The notes under the pieces are model-generated. The model was not told the origin of the DNA. It saw only the letters and a program-made list of their open reading frames with translations, and ran no database searches. The position numbers were made by a program, and so were the translations under genes. Shown one piece after another: positions 32,699 through 44,389 of a DNA stretch of 64,000 bases (positions are counted from its first letter, which is position 1; each line of letters opens with the position of its first letter). Source of the DNA: Bactrocera neohumeralis (Eukaryota > Arthropoda > Insecta > Diptera > Tephritidae); the NCBI RefSeq assembly GCF_024586455.1, contig NW_026089624.1:4989341-5053340 (forward strand). The letters are read 5' to 3'.

Positions 32699-32963
32699 GT
32701 TATCGGGCTTTTTGCTAGAGCTCCGAAAAAAAGTGGTTTTATTTTAATTGGGTCCGTATGACCTTCTTTATTAAACTTTAAATTGCAACTAACTAACATA
32801 TTCTTTCTTAAGCTAAACCTGCCCCTGATGTTCGCTTCCTGTTGTTGACGAAAATATTACTGTCAGCTATAACTTTATTTCTGATTGCGAAATATTAGCT
32901 CAGCTATATTTGTTATTAAAATATTAGCGTCAGCTATAATTATGAATATGTTTCGTGTTAACT
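32698..32963 (-). repeat. 5' LTR of the errantivirus-like element
   Basis: 266 bp, same ends as 15367-15692 but about 60 bp shorter. Flanked by TGTA (32964-32967). Confidence 0.9.
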
Positions 32964-33131
32964 TGTACGTTAGAAATGAAATAATCGATATGACCTTCTG
33001 GAGCAGTTATTATCGAAGGATGAGTTAGTCATTAAGCAAATATTGCAAATCGATGTATTAATAATATTGTAATATTTAAATTTGTTAATAAATTAAAACA
33101 AAATCCAATATATTAGTTTTTAAATATTACT
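32964..33131 (+). repeat. 3' LTR of the 297/17.6-like element, second part
   Basis: Continues the LTR interrupted at 15366; TTTGTTAATAAATTAAAACA at 33081 matches the 5' LTR end at 10979. The LTR ends near ATTACT (33131). Confidence 0.65.
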
Positions 33132-33162
33132 TTTAAATATATACATATATATATATTATATA

Positions 33163-33571
33163 TGTAGAACAAAGAAATGCGACCGTGCGGACTAAACGTT
33201 TTTGACACACGGCAACACTGACTGAACGAAAAAGGGACTCGAACGGAATAAAACCAATAACGGACTTCACTTGAATAGCGGACGGCGACCGAGGCAGTTA
33301 ATAAAGTATCTATCTATGGTAAGGCAGCACTTCTTTGATAAAGTAAAATTGATCCACGTATTGTAAAGTTTGATAAACCACTAGTTCTTAATAAAAGTGG
33401 AATTGATCTATTGTGAAGTGAAGTTGGTCCAGTCTTTTATTTCTGCACATCAGTGGATCATTCGTCTCCAGCAAATCGGACTTAGCGAGTCATCTACGTT
33501 TTCCTACATATTGGTCGGTTGGCCGTACGTCTATCGTACAAATTGGGGGCTAAACTCAAGCATATCCTACA
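33163..33571 (+). repeat. 5' LTR of the second Gypsy element
   Basis: Followed by AATTGGGAGCTCAACTC, the probable primer-binding area; a similar word (AATTGGGGGCTAAACTC) occurs just inside the LTR end. Confidence 0.85.
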
Positions 33572-33776
33572 AATTGGGAGCTCAACTCAACTGATTTTGT
33601 GGGCCATATTATGCACTGCAAAAGCAAACTCGAAGACAACAGTATTCGGCACCAGATCGAGATTCTAGTAGACTGTACAGTGGAGCAGCGAGACAAATCT
33701 AAGTGTTGGAAGCGGTTTTTGGAGGTGCACAAAATACAGGTGAAGTACAGTTTTAGTACACTGGAGTTTTCTAGAA

Positions 33777-34910
33777 GTGCAGAAGCATAGCAAGCAGCGA
33801 CGTTACGGTACGTGTACAACAACAAAGTTGGAGTTGGTTCGTGTCGGCAAACAAGACATACAGCGAAAACGGTTGCGCCGCAATAGCGCATCAGAAACAG
33901 TGAAGAGTGCAAGGGCAACGGCAACAAGTGTAACAAGCAGCGAGGTTAAGCGTCATCAACAAGTCGGCAAAAAACAGGTTGCGGTTGGCTCGTGTTTTCA
34001 AACGGCACCACCCACGGTTCCTCATTTTACATTTAGAGAAATTGAACAAAGTTTGGCGGCATTTAACGGTACAGACGGCCAGGAAGTAAATCAATGTGTA
34101 GAATCTTTTGAAGAAAACGCACATATAGTAGGCTGGTCTGAAATCCATAAATTTATTTATGCAAAACAGCTTCTCAGAGGAGCAGCTAAGGCAATTTTTC
34201 GAAGCCAAACCGGTATCCGTGATTGGATATCTTTAAAACAAGCTTTAATTGATGAATTCGAAATATCATTTTCATCAGCTGAGGTACATAGGCGTTTAAG
34301 GAATCGTCAAAGGAGACAAAACGAAACATTTATTGAATTTTTATATGCCTTAATGGAAATAGAGAAGCGGGTAAAGCTGGAGGAATCCAGCGTAATAGAA
34401 TATTTCATACTAGGGATTCCCGATTCAAAATTGAACAAAACGGTTTTGTACCAAGCAAGGAGTATAAGGGAACCAAAAGAGCAAATAAAAATTTATGAGA
34501 AAATTAAATATAAACGAAAGGTCGAAGTTGAAAATAGAGTCAGTATCAAGGAAGATAGGAAAGAAAACACTCAACGTTCAATTATAAACCGCACATGTTT
34601 CAAATGTGGCGAAACTTCGCATATAGCGAAGAATTGCACAAACCAACAAGTTAGATGTTACAAGTGCAACAAAGTCGGCCATAAACGCAACGAATGTCCG
34701 ACAGTTCAAACGAAAAGTGAAAGAGATAATTTGAATACAGTTACCGAACTAACGTTCAAACCTTCAGAGGCAGATTTTAGACTAAAGTTTAAAATGGTAG
34801 AGGTAGGGAATGTAATTTTTCCTTCGTTAGTTGATACAGGTAGTCGATTGTGTCTGATAAGGGTAGATACAGTTGAAAAACTTAATCTTAAAGTTGCCAA
34901 ACAAAGATAA
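33777..34910 (+). CDS. gag-protease of the second Gypsy element
   Basis: 377 open codons. A basic N-terminal part is followed by the capsid core (LAAFNGTDGQEVNQCVESFE, FIYAKQLLRGAAKAIFRSQ, WISLKQALIDEFEISFS, RQNETFIEFLYALMEIEKR). Then two CCHC zinc knuckles, CFKCGETSHIAKNC and CYKCNKVGHKRNEC (about residues 277-312), that bind element RNA. The last part holds the aspartic protease start with LVDTGSRLCLI. The true start could be an in-frame Met further down; the first Met shown lies in a basic low-confidence region. The frame ends at 34910, where a +1 shift continues the protease. Confidence 0.88.
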   Translation: MQKHSKQRRYGTCTTTKLELVRVGKQDIQRKRLRRNSASETVKSARATATSVTSSEVKRHQQVGKKQVAVGSCFQTAPPTVPHFTFREIEQSLAAFNGTDGQEVNQCVESFEENAHIVGWSEIHKFIYAKQLLRGAAKAIFRSQTGIRDWISLKQALIDEFEISFSSAEVHRRLRNRQRRQNETFIEFLYALMEIEKRVKLEESSVIEYFILGIPDSKLNKTVLYQARSIREPKEQIKIYEKIKYKRKVEVENRVSIKEDRKENTQRSIINRTCFKCGETSHIAKNCTNQQVRCYKCNKVGHKRNECPTVQTKSERDNLNTVTELTFKPSEADFRLKFKMVEVGNVIFPSLVDTGSRLCLIRVDTVEKLNLKVAKQR

Positions 34911-37815
34911 ACGAGTACTGGGCGGAATCGGTAATTCAGAAGTGGTCACGTTAGGTAGTTTCGAAACCAGAGCTAACGTAGATGATATTGAAATAAATAT
35001 CATGTTTCATATTGTCAACAATAGGGATCTTCAATATCCGGCATTTATGGGACGTACAATTTTGGGTCAAGCCGATTTAATTGTTAGCGAGGAGAGCGAT
35101 AGGTTTCTAAGGAAAGATAAACCAGATATTTGCCAGGCGAACAACAAAAAGTATAATGGTAAAATTGCAGAAGAGGCAGAAATAGCAGTTTTTAGTATGA
35201 TTTGTATAGATGAACAGGAGCCAGAATCAACATATGACTTGTCACATTTCGATAAGGGAAAAAGGTTAGAAGTGGAAAAGTAGATTGCTCAATATGAGCC
35301 AAAAAGAATCAAATTTCCCCGGTGGAAATGAAAATTGTTTTAAAGGACGATGTACCGGTGTATCAGCCACCTAGGCGTGTATCATTTCAAGATCAAATAA
35401 TCGTAGATGCTCAAGTAAAGCAATGGCTAGATGAAGATATTATTACTCCAAATCTATCCGATTACGCGTCGCCGATTGTACTTGTGTCTAAAAAAGATAA
35501 ATCAAAGCGGTTATGTTGCGATTATCGCAAATTAAATGAGAAAATTTTGCGCGATAATTTTCCAATGACATTAATTGACGAGGTAGTTGAGAAGCTCCAG
35601 GGATATAAAGTTTTTACCACGTTAGATTTGGCTAATGGATTTTTGCATGTTCCTGTCTAAGAAAGTTCTAGAAAATATAAATCGTTTGTAACGATGAAAG
35701 GTCAATTTGAATTTAAATTTGTGCCGTTTGGTATCTCAAATTCACCAGCAGTATTCTGTAGATTCATCCATTCGATTTTTAAAAACCTAAAAGATGAGGG
35801 AGGTGCAGTCTCTTTTATCGATGATTTAATTATTCCATCCATAGACGAGGAAGAGGGGTTAATAAAACTAAAGAAAGTTTTTACAGTAGCAACAGTTGCT
35901 GGACTACAAATTAAGTAGAAAAAATGTAATTTTTTTAAACGTAAAGTAAATTTTTTGGGGTATGTAATCGAAGATAGCACAATTCGTCCGTCGAAAAAAC
36001 CAGAGCGCTTAAAGCTTTCAAGCAACCTAGAGACTAGAAAGCCATTCAACAGTTTTTAGGATTAACACCCTACTTTCGGAGGTTTATTCAAAACTATGCG
36101 CTAGTGGCTAAGCCATTATCAGATCTTCTGAGGAAAGATCAACATTTCAAGTGGGAGGAAGAGCAGGCGATTGCTTTCGAGCAACTTAAGTCCTCGCTAT
36201 CACGATCTCCAATTTTAGAATTATATAACCCAAATGCAATAACCGAAGTTCATACAGATGCATGAAAGCACGGGTATAGTGCGGTAATGTTGCAAAAGAG
36301 GGCACAGGATGAAGCATACCATTCAGTACAATTTATGAACCAGAAAACAAGTTCAGCGGAAGAGAACTATCATTCTTATGAACTTGAAGTGCTCGCCATC
36401 GTCAACGCATTAAAAAAACGGAGAGTGTATTTATTAGGTTTGGAATTCAAAATTGTAACGGATTGCAACGCATTTGCTATGACATTAAGGAAGAAAGATG
36501 TTCCACCCCGAGTAGCTAGATGGACAATGTTTTTGCAAGAATTTAATTATACTATAGAACATAGGTCAGGATCTAAAATAAAGCACGTCGATGCTTTAAG
36601 TAGGTTAGCGTGTATGTTAGTAGACGAATCGTTACTGCACAGATTAAAAGAGGCACAGGAAAAGGATGAATGGGCGCGGGTAATTCGCAAAATACTGGAA
36701 AACAATTCTTATGGAGACTTTTTTATCTCTCGTGACATATTGTAAAAGGATCCGGCATAGGAACTAATTGTGGTACCTAAACAAATGGAGAACGAGATCA
36801 TTTTGCTAGCACATAAGCAAGGGCATTTTTCAATTAAAAAGACTTGTGATTGTGTAGGCAAATACTACTACATTCCAGGGCTCGAGGGAAAAGTCAGAAA
36901 TATAGTAAGCAGTTGTGTCGAATGTTTAATAATGAACACAAAGTGTGGTAAATTGGAAGGATTATTGTCGCCAATCGAGAAAGAAGATTATCCCTTGGGG
37001 ACATTTCACATAGATCATGTAGGTCCGATGACAACGACCGGAAAACAATACAAATATATTTTAGTTGTGATCGACGCTTTTACAAAATTTTTGTGGCTCT
37101 ACCCAACAAAAGATACAAGCGCGGAAGTGGTTATAGACAGGCTTTCGAAACAAGCTGACATTTTCGGCAACCCACGTAGAATTATATCTGATGGGGGATC
37201 AGCGTTCACTTTACAAGCTTTTAAAAGTTATTGCGATAATAACTGTATTCGGCATCTACTCATTACGACGGGGGTGCCAAGAGGAAACGGACAAGTGGAA
37301 CGAATACATAGGGTAGTAATACCAATCTAAGCTAAGTTATCTCATCCGAATACCTCACAGTGGTACAAGTATATCAGGAAGGTTCAGCAATTTATAAATA
37401 ATTCTCCAAATCGAAGTACAGAACAGGCTCCATTTAAGATTTTAACAGGTTGCGACATGCGGGTAAAAGAAGACCTTGCCCTAAACGAAATTTTAGAAAA
37501 TGAAGCAGTTATGGAGTTAAACGATGAACGTGATAAGTTACGTGAAATAGCTAAAGAAAACATACAGAAAATTCAAGAAGAAAATATGAAGTCATTAATA
37601 GAAAATGTAAAAAGGCAATCGAATATAACATTAATGATTTGGTAGCAATCAGGCGGACACAATTTGGAAACGGAATGAAGTTACGACCTAAATTCTTAGG
37701 ACCATACAAAGTAACTAAACGATCGAAACACGGTCGATATGAAGTAGAAAGGGTGGAAAATAATGAAGGACCTAAAACAACATCGACCGCTGTGGACTAT
37801 ATGAAAAAGTGGTAA
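34873..37815 (+). pseudogene. pol of the second Gypsy element, several lesions
   Basis: Protease end (34873-35283, FMGRTILGQADLIV), then a stop and frame change. RT: VSKKDKSKRLCCDYRKLN, FTTLDLANGFLHVPV, a stop at 35658-35660, FKFVPFGISNSPAVF and SFIDDLIIPS (FIDD box, about 35815-35845). RNase H: SSAEENYHSYELEVLAIV and HRSGSKIKHVDALSRL (36287-36745). Integrase: zinc-binding HKQGHFSIKKT..CVECLI, then FHIDHVGPM (first Asp), IISDGGSAFT (second Asp) and GVPRGNGQVERIHR (Glu), 36770-37330. Stops at 35918, 36262, 36744, 37330 and frameshifts near 35300 and 36000-36280 kill the gene. Confidence 0.9.
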
Positions 37816-37854
37816 CGTTATTCGAGGCGAATAGGTAGTCAGGAATGGCCGAGT

Positions 37855-38239
37855 TGTAGGACAAAGAAATGCGACCGTGCGGACTAAACGTTTTTGACAC
37901 ACGGCAACACTGACTGAACGAAAAAGGGACTCGAACGGAATAAAACCAATAACGGACTTCACTTGAATAGCGGACGGCGACCGAGGCAGTTAATAAAGTA
38001 TCTATCTATGGTAAAGCAGCACTTATTTGATAAAGTAACATTGATCCACGTATTGTAAAGTTTGATAAAGCACTAGTTCTTAATGAAAGTGAAATTGATC
38101 TATTGTATTATTGCACATCAGTGGATCATTCGTCTCCAGCAAGTCGGACTTAGCGAGTCATCTACGTTTTCCTACATATTGGTCGGTTGGCCGTACGTCT
38201 ATCCTACAAATTGGGGGCTCAACTCAAGCCTATCCTACA
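37855..38239 (+). repeat. 3' LTR of the second Gypsy element
   Basis: Matches 33163-33571 apart from point changes and a 24-bp deletion near 38107. Confidence 0.88.
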
Positions 38240-38378
38240 TATATACATGCTTAAGCTAATATGTATTTACAATGTGTATGCTCATGATTAAAAGTTTTAT
38301 ATGTGCAAAAATTTAATTAATTTTAAGTTGTAGTGTATGCAATATATACAAAGCTGTGATAAGGATATTAGGCTGATT

Positions 38379-41300
38379 TTAGATAAGGTGCTTTAATTGG
38401 GTTCTGGAGATGAAGTTGAAGATATTTTTTATGTTGGCTTCTCCGAAAAGTTTCGAAGGAGATGGCTCGATGAAATCTCGTCGTATGTTACAAAGCGTAG
38501 GACAAGGGTTCAATATGTGTTCTACGGCATTTGGTAAACTGTTGCATAGCCGGCAGCCAGGCGTTGAGTTCCGTTTCAGAATATGTTCATGAGTTAAATA
38601 CAGTGTCCTAAGCAAAGGGTATACTGATTTTCTATGTTCGGGGTTTATTAGTCGATAGCGGTTGTCAAAGGAACCCCGATCTCGCTTTAAGCTTTGAGTA
38701 GTTTTTAACGAATCGAAAAATGTCGTTGCTTTCATAGGATTTACGTGAAATCGACTACTACGTTTTTTGCTTCTTTACCAGCGAGTTCGTTACCTGCAAC
38801 GACACAGTGGCCTGTAATACGGGAATTATTAGTGTAACTTTTCTTTGGCTATTAATTAATTTGTCCCGAATTTCTCCGAATATTTTGAACGACTGTGAGT
38901 GTTGCAAGACTGTCGGCACAGATTATAAATTTGCCTTTGCAGGTCGTGATCCATTGGATAGTTTCATTTATGGCGTATGCTTCGGCGGTGAAGACAGAGC
39001 ATGGCGATAAAAGTAACCCATTTTTAATAATTTTCGAGTTCTCCGAAACCACAGCATAAGCAGTGCTGTGGGAGTTTTTTTAACCATCTGTGTAAACGAA
39101 CTTCCATCCTTCTGAATTGCATCGCGAGCATAAAGAGTTCTTTATATACATACCTCACCGTTCGTTGAAGCTTTGTTCCATCTCATTAATTTGTCTTCTC
39201 TAACAGAAGAGGAAAAAGCCCATGATGGGTGCTTGCTAATCTTCGAAGGCTTAGGCATAAGGGGAATATCAATTTCATGGACGTACTTTAGGGCAAGGTG
39301 TATAGTTGAAGGGAACTTGAGCGTACGTTTCCGTCGTGTGGCCAACCGCACGTCGTTGGGCAAATTAAGGTTAGATCCTAGATATACCTTTGGTATTAGC
39401 CAGAATATATTAGACTGCAGTCCTTCGTTTATGTGTGGCATTCTGGACTCAGCAAGTATACTTATCGTGCTGGAGGTTGGATATGCCCTTAGGCTTCATC
39501 TTATTGCCATGTGATAAGGTAAACAGAGTTTTTTTAACTTGCTGCCTGCATATTGCCCATAGATTGGTAGTCCGTAATCAATAACTGATGAAAGTATAGA
39601 TCTTACGACGTTAATTAGTATTGTAAGATGAATGATTGAATGTCGTGAGGATAAAAACTTAATTATATTTAACCTTTCGAAAAGTCCTTATATATAAACA
39701 ATGTTTTCTGAACCTAAACTTAGAATCGAAAATAAGTCCTAAAATTTTAATTTCATTTACAGCAGGCATTCTTATGTTCTTAGCGCCAAATGTGAGAGAC
39801 CAATTGGATATATTATATTATTAAGTATTTCCGTAAATGCTAGTTTGGCGTTATTCAAATCAAGATGTTTTGAAAATATCAGAATATCATCTGCATACAT
39901 ACAATGGTCGACTGGGTAATTTGATAATATCTGGCTGATTTCATTAAATACAATTATAAATATGACTACAGTTAAACGGGAACCTTAAGGAACTGCATTT
40001 CCATGCAGTAAACAGTGAGAAAAATGATTTTGTACTTTAACCCGAAATTTACGATTAGTAAGAAAATTTTTAAGTAGGTTGTATATTTTCGGTCCTACTT
40101 TCCAATTAGCTATATGTTTTAGAACTTTGTGAAGATACGATCGTTAGCTTTTTCAAAGTCTAAGCTTAAGCAAATAATATACCCCTTGCTGGAGATAACT
40201 TTGGAGCAATGGTGCTCAAAGTGTAAAAGGGCGTTTATTGTATCTTGGTTTTTTCGGAAAGTGGCTTGGTTGTGAGTCAATCGTTTGGAGATTATTTTCT
40301 CTAAAACCTTGCCTTAACAGGATAGCAGCGAAATAGGTCTATTGCTCGTAATTTCTGATGGGGATTTCCCAGATTTCGGTATTAGAATGATTTCAGCTAT
40401 TTCCAACTTGAAGGATATGCTATATACCGCCTAAAAGTATTTTATTGTAAAGATTTACTATTCTATTTTTAACGCCTTGTGGAATTATTTAATATGTCTT
40501 AGGTAATCCTGTCTAAACCAGGAGTTTTACCTTTGGAGGTGGATATTGCGTCATCAAATTCGTCAGTTGAAATAATTGATTCCAAATTTAGCATTGAATT
40601 GCTAAGAATTGTTATTCTTTAGACAGGAGTATATGGCTTAGAGATTTTTGTTTTTCAGCCACAAGCTGTTTAGTAAAAGTACAGTCACAAAAATAGGAGC
40701 TCCAGTACGAGGCAAACGCGTTCGCTATGAAATTTAGGTCGTTTGTTAATCCAGATTGGGTGGTTAAGTAATTAATTGTACTAGGTTTTTTCCCGCCAGA
40801 CAAGCGTCCAAACCTGTTGAGAGGTTTTGGAGTTTATATTTTCAGTAAATTCTTCCAGATTATTTTTTTCGCTTTTTTTTTGTCGTTTAAAAATAGCATT
40901 GTCGCGTTTATATGTTAAAAGGTCTAGAAGCTTACGTGTTTGTTTATAATTATACCAAGTTTTACGTTTTAGTGATCTAAGATTTTCTAGTTCACCATTT
41001 CAGCTTATATCGGTGTTGATATGTATTCTTGGTTTGAGGTATGGTGTGGTGTGCTGACAAACATATTATTTTCCGTATATGTGCAGCCTCTTGGTTGATA
41101 TTATTAGAAACAATAAATAGATTAGATATTGACGAGAAAAGATCTTCGTAACTCTTCTAATTGGATATGTTTTTTAGAAAAATAGATTTCAACTTTCTTA
41201 ATGACGTTTCTGCGATAAATCCGATTTCTGTCAACAATGGGAAGTGATCACTACGATGAAGGTCACTAAGGACTTTCCAAGAACATAAAAGGAAATAAAA

Positions 41301-41850
41301 GGAAAATATTGCTGGAACATAAAGTAACATCTACATGAGTGAAAGATTGATGGGTGGAGAAGTGTGTATGGCTGCCATCGTTTAAAACTATGATATTACT
41401 GTATAATAAGGCATCTTCCATTTATGTACCTCTATCGTTTGATAGAGGAGAATCCCAAATCGGGCTGTATGAGTTAAAATTACCCATGCAAATTATATGA
41501 TTTTGTGATATATTCAAAATTTTGTTTAAGTGGGCTGTAGGTATAGTTTCGGGTTAATTAGTATTTCAAGTATCTCAATCGCGCTAGTGATAGATATTAC
41601 CAGTGAAAGCCATTTTATGTAGAATGTCTTTTTTTTACCAAAATTGCAACACCTTGTTTGCTGTATTTTCACTGAGGGTTATTAAAGAAATATCCATTGT
41701 AGCCACATGGAGGTTTAGGACAGGAATTATGAGGTATATGTGTTTCTTGTAAACATTAGACTGAAGGTTTCAAGTCTTTAATTAATTGTTGCAATTCGTG
41801 ATTATTATTGAAATACTTATGTTTAAGTGGATTTTCCACTGCAAAAATTC
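38379..41850 (-). pseudogene. I-clade LINE ORF2 (endonuclease, RT, RNase H), heavily decayed
   Basis: On the minus strand from 41850: endonuclease start with QQLIKDLKPSV and LQETHIPHNSCPKPPCGYNG; a later endonuclease end with DLHRSDHFPLLTE (about 41230-41280). RT blocks include YADDILIFSKHLDLNNAK (YADD near 39884-39898). RNase H at 38852-39052 has SVFTAEAYAI and GKFIICADSLATLT. The C-terminal zinc-knuckle segment CRLCNSLPNAVEHILNPCP is at 38480-38560. It resembles, but is not identical to, the I-clade copy at 1.9-3.1 kb. Many stops and frameshifts. Helitron H2 lies immediately upstream, and the gag-like ORF1 continues beyond it at 45 kb. Confidence 0.85.
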
Positions 41851-41913
41851 AAATCATTTATTAAGACAGTTGTGGGAGTATTAAGTTGTTATATGTGTGT
41901 TATTATATGTTTA

Positions 41914-41940
41914 CTAGTAATAACCCCCGATAATCGGGGG
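41914..41940 (-). other. Helitron H2 3' hairpin and CTAG end
   Basis: An 8-bp perfect stem (CCCCCGAT/ATCGGGGG) with one central base, six bases from CTAG. Located about 40 bp after the helicase stop codon. Confidence 0.82.
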
Positions 41941-41980
41941 ACTCCGTTATTTAAAATGAAAAAAGTAAAAATTTGTTTTT

Positions 41981-43850
41981 TTATAAAAACTCAATTAATT
42001 CAAGTACTTCATGGAAAACTACATTCGTAGTGGTTTTATTTTGTTCGTAAGTCTTAACTTTGATATCTTGAGAAGATCGTACTCGACTCAATGCGACATA
42101 CAGCTGGCCATGCGTAAGACAATCCTCCTTGAGGAAAACACCAACGCTTGCTAGAGTCTGCCCTTGAGATTTGTTTATTGTTATTGCGAATGCTACAATT
42201 ATTGGAAATTGGCGACGCTTTAAAATAAAAGGAAGTGTTGATTCGCTGGGAGGTAAATTTATACGGGGCAATAAAATTTGTTTCCCTTGTGATTCACCGG
42301 TTAAAATTTCGACCTCCAAGCAATTATAATGTAGTGCTTTTACTATCAAGCGAGTCCCATTGACCAACCCTTCATATGTATTAAGATTGCGGATTAACAT
42401 CACAACTGTGGCCAACCTTAAGCCTTAACTCATGAGGCGCTACTCCACTGAAATTAAGGGAGTTTAGAAATTCTGTAGGGAATCCGGCATGCTCTTGAGG
42501 ATCTTCAAAAACGACAGTATCCACGCTATAATATACCCTTTCTTCATCGGGCAACATATTTACTATTTCGCTATTTATTATCGTACAGTGATAATTTTTT
42601 GGACACAAAATTGCCCGATCCTTCAAATGGTTTTGACTAATAACACCAGACTGAGGCTGAAATACCCAATCCACTAAATTTTCATTTAGCAAAATTATCT
42701 CTTCTGGTATATTGATATATTCGACTCTGGAGAGAGCTCTCAACCTTCTCCAACACGCAAAAGAAAACTGTTGTATAAGGATTCTTTAGAACGCATATTC
42801 GTTGAGAGTTTGAGACACCAAAAAATTTCCAAAGTGAGCACCGTTTCAAACAATTACCAACTATAGCGGCGCGTGAGCTATTGGGCACCACTGGAAGAAC
42901 TTGCCTGAAATCACCACCTAATAAAATAACCTTTCCACCAAAAGGTATTTCATTTTGGTGAATATCACGTAATAATCGATCTAAGCAAAAGTAGCATGCT
43001 AATTCGGCGAGCATTGCGATTTTCTTCTCTGGCCCTCTGTTCCTCTTCGCGTTCAACCTGCGCCATATGCTTATACTCATTTGCCAAGGGGTTAATATTT
43101 GAAAGCATTTCGTGGATTTCTCTCAGCAAATACCAATCGCAGTTTGAATTATGTTGTGCCCTTATATCAGTTGCTTGATCCGTGTCAACAATAAACAGCT
43201 GGGCGTAGGAGGATTCTGAAGGATGATCTGCATGCAATGGACCTACCCTATGATATATTGATCCATGTATTCGGAAGCAATGTGGTCCGCGCCCTGTAGG
43301 CTCCGCAATTTTCGCTTCGAATGATGCAAAAGCAAACGAACTATTTAGCTGCCGAATATTCTCCAAATAGCGTCCCCGCCAAGAGCTCAAATCATTTTCT
43401 AACACAGCTTTCAAAAACTCAGGTAAACGTAATTCTTGAAGTTTAACTTTTCCGTCATGACAACATGTCGTAAAGCCATTTCTTACCTAGTAACAATTTC
43501 AACCAAATATTAAGACAATAAGTATGTATATACATATATTACGAATATAAAAGAATGAAAAGTACAGGTACCTTTTCACTTCCGAAATGTTTTGCTTTAC
43601 AGTGTAAACATATATTAGTCAAACCCCCAAGCGAACTATACTCCGGAAGAATTACGGAGTTTAGGGCAGCTTTGAAATAACTTGCCATAGATCCTGCATG
43701 ACTACGGCTCTAATAAAACCGGTCAATTCATATGCATACATACATTAACAATTAAAAATTCCTTTTTATCTATAACATTCACCTCTTCTCTTCGACCTGT
43801 TAAACTCCTTTTTCGTCTAATTCGCCTTTGGTTTGACATTTTATTTTTAA
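41981..43850 (-). pseudogene. Helitron H2 RepHel with the Rep domain deleted
   Basis: Starts MSNQRRIRRKRSLTGRRE at about 43850. A cysteine-containing segment (CLHCKAKHFGSEK) leads to an apparent 85-bp GT-AG intron (43487-43571, minus strand), then VRNGFTTCCHDGKVKL, FAFASFEAKIAEPTGRGPHC, FRIHGSIYHRVGPLH and ESSYAQLFIVDTDQATDIR. At about 43000 it jumps from the pre-Rep coiled segment straight into the helicase after Walker B (LLRDIHQNEIPFGGKVILLG, GDFRQVLPVVP). It ends with AFAITINKSQGQTLASVGV and HGQLYVALSRVRS. HUH nuclease, catalytic Tyr and Walker A are all absent. Two frame changes lie in 42400-42760. A different Helitron lineage from H1 by N-terminal sequence. Confidence 0.85.
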
Positions 43851-43989
43851 TAATTAATCTGAATCTGAACTGAAATTCGATGTAGTATGTATGTATTCGC
43901 TGGTAATAGCCGCCTTGACTTTTGGAAGAAAACTGAACTGACTCAAAGCTTACCTAACGCAATAACACTTCCAATCAAAATAACGCCGA

Positions 43990-44240
43990 CAACAATATTT
44001 CTGTTAGATTTTGCACTTGCGTCTTCGCCCATACATATGTATATACATACATATGTTTGTAAGTATGTATGTGTGAATATAAAACAAAGTAGAGTGCGCA
44101 TGTCAAAGCGCGGTGTTCCTTAGCTCGTATATACATATTCGTGCAACATAGAAGAGAGCGCATGTCAAATCGTAGATAGCGCCTTAGCGCATGCATATGT
44201 ATGTACATATGTACCAGTGCACATGCCAAAGCAAACATTT
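43990..44240. repeat. Microsatellite-like and short repeated words
   Basis: Runs of CATATGTATATACATA type are mixed with three spaced copies of GCGCATGTCAAA-like words (44097, 44158, 44220). Non-coding part of H2. Confidence 0.6.
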
Positions 44241-44389
44241 GTAATTTGTAATATTCGTCATTCTCTTATTGTCATAGATAACTTGATTAGAATCTCTTTT
44301 CTTGCTCTCTCGCTTGCAGCTGATCTGTTTTCTGAGCTGCCAACAAAACACAATCAGGGTGCCGTCAACCAGCAGTTAGTGAAAAAGGC

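Larger units (their letters stand above)
15367..32963 (-). mobile_element. Errantivirus-like (Gypsy with env) LTR element carrying three later insertions
   Basis: The LTRs at 15367-15692 and 32698-32963 start AGTTAACACG and end CCGATAACT on the minus strand, and TGTA is duplicated on both sides (15363-15366 and 32964-32967). On the minus strand the order is LTR, PBS, 5' UTR, gag, protease, RT, a deletion, integrase, env, LTR, as in insect endogenous retroviruses of the gypsy group. Later insertions are a BEL/Pao element in env, a piggyBac-like MITE between the RT and integrase remnants, and a pogo-like element in the 5' UTR. Gag is intact; pol and env are broken, and a large RT/RNase H deletion is present. 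Confidence 0.92.
10979..33131 (+). mobile_element. 297/17.6-like LTR retrotransposon (outer element of the nest)
   Basis: The left part shows the last bases of a 5' LTR (10979-11028), a primer-binding site, gag, protease-RT, RNase H and integrase remnants up to 15111, a purine-rich tract (15295-15305) and the 3' LTR start AGTGACAT at 15306. The 3' LTR is interrupted at 15366 by a 17.6-kb insertion and resumes at 32968. The stretch TTTGTTAATAAATTAAAACA is shared between the 5' LTR end (10979) and the 3' LTR (33081). LTR start AGTGAC and PBS type resemble Drosophila 17.6/297. The 5' LTR upstream of 10979 is not recognisable, so the element is truncated or diverged there. Confidence 0.75.
33163..38239 (+). 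mobile_element. Gypsy-type LTR retrotransposon (two zinc knuckles in gag)
   Basis: LTRs at 33163-33571 (409 bp) and 37855-38239 (385 bp; a 24-bp deletion accounts for the difference) begin TGTAG(A/G)ACAAAG and end TATCCTACA. TATA is present on both sides (33159-33162 and 38240-38243), consistent with a 4-bp duplication, though the flank is AT-rich. Internal order is gag-protease, RT, RNase H, integrase. Two CCHC knuckles and no env suggest an mdg3/micropia-like lineage; that placement is tentative. Confidence 0.88.
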
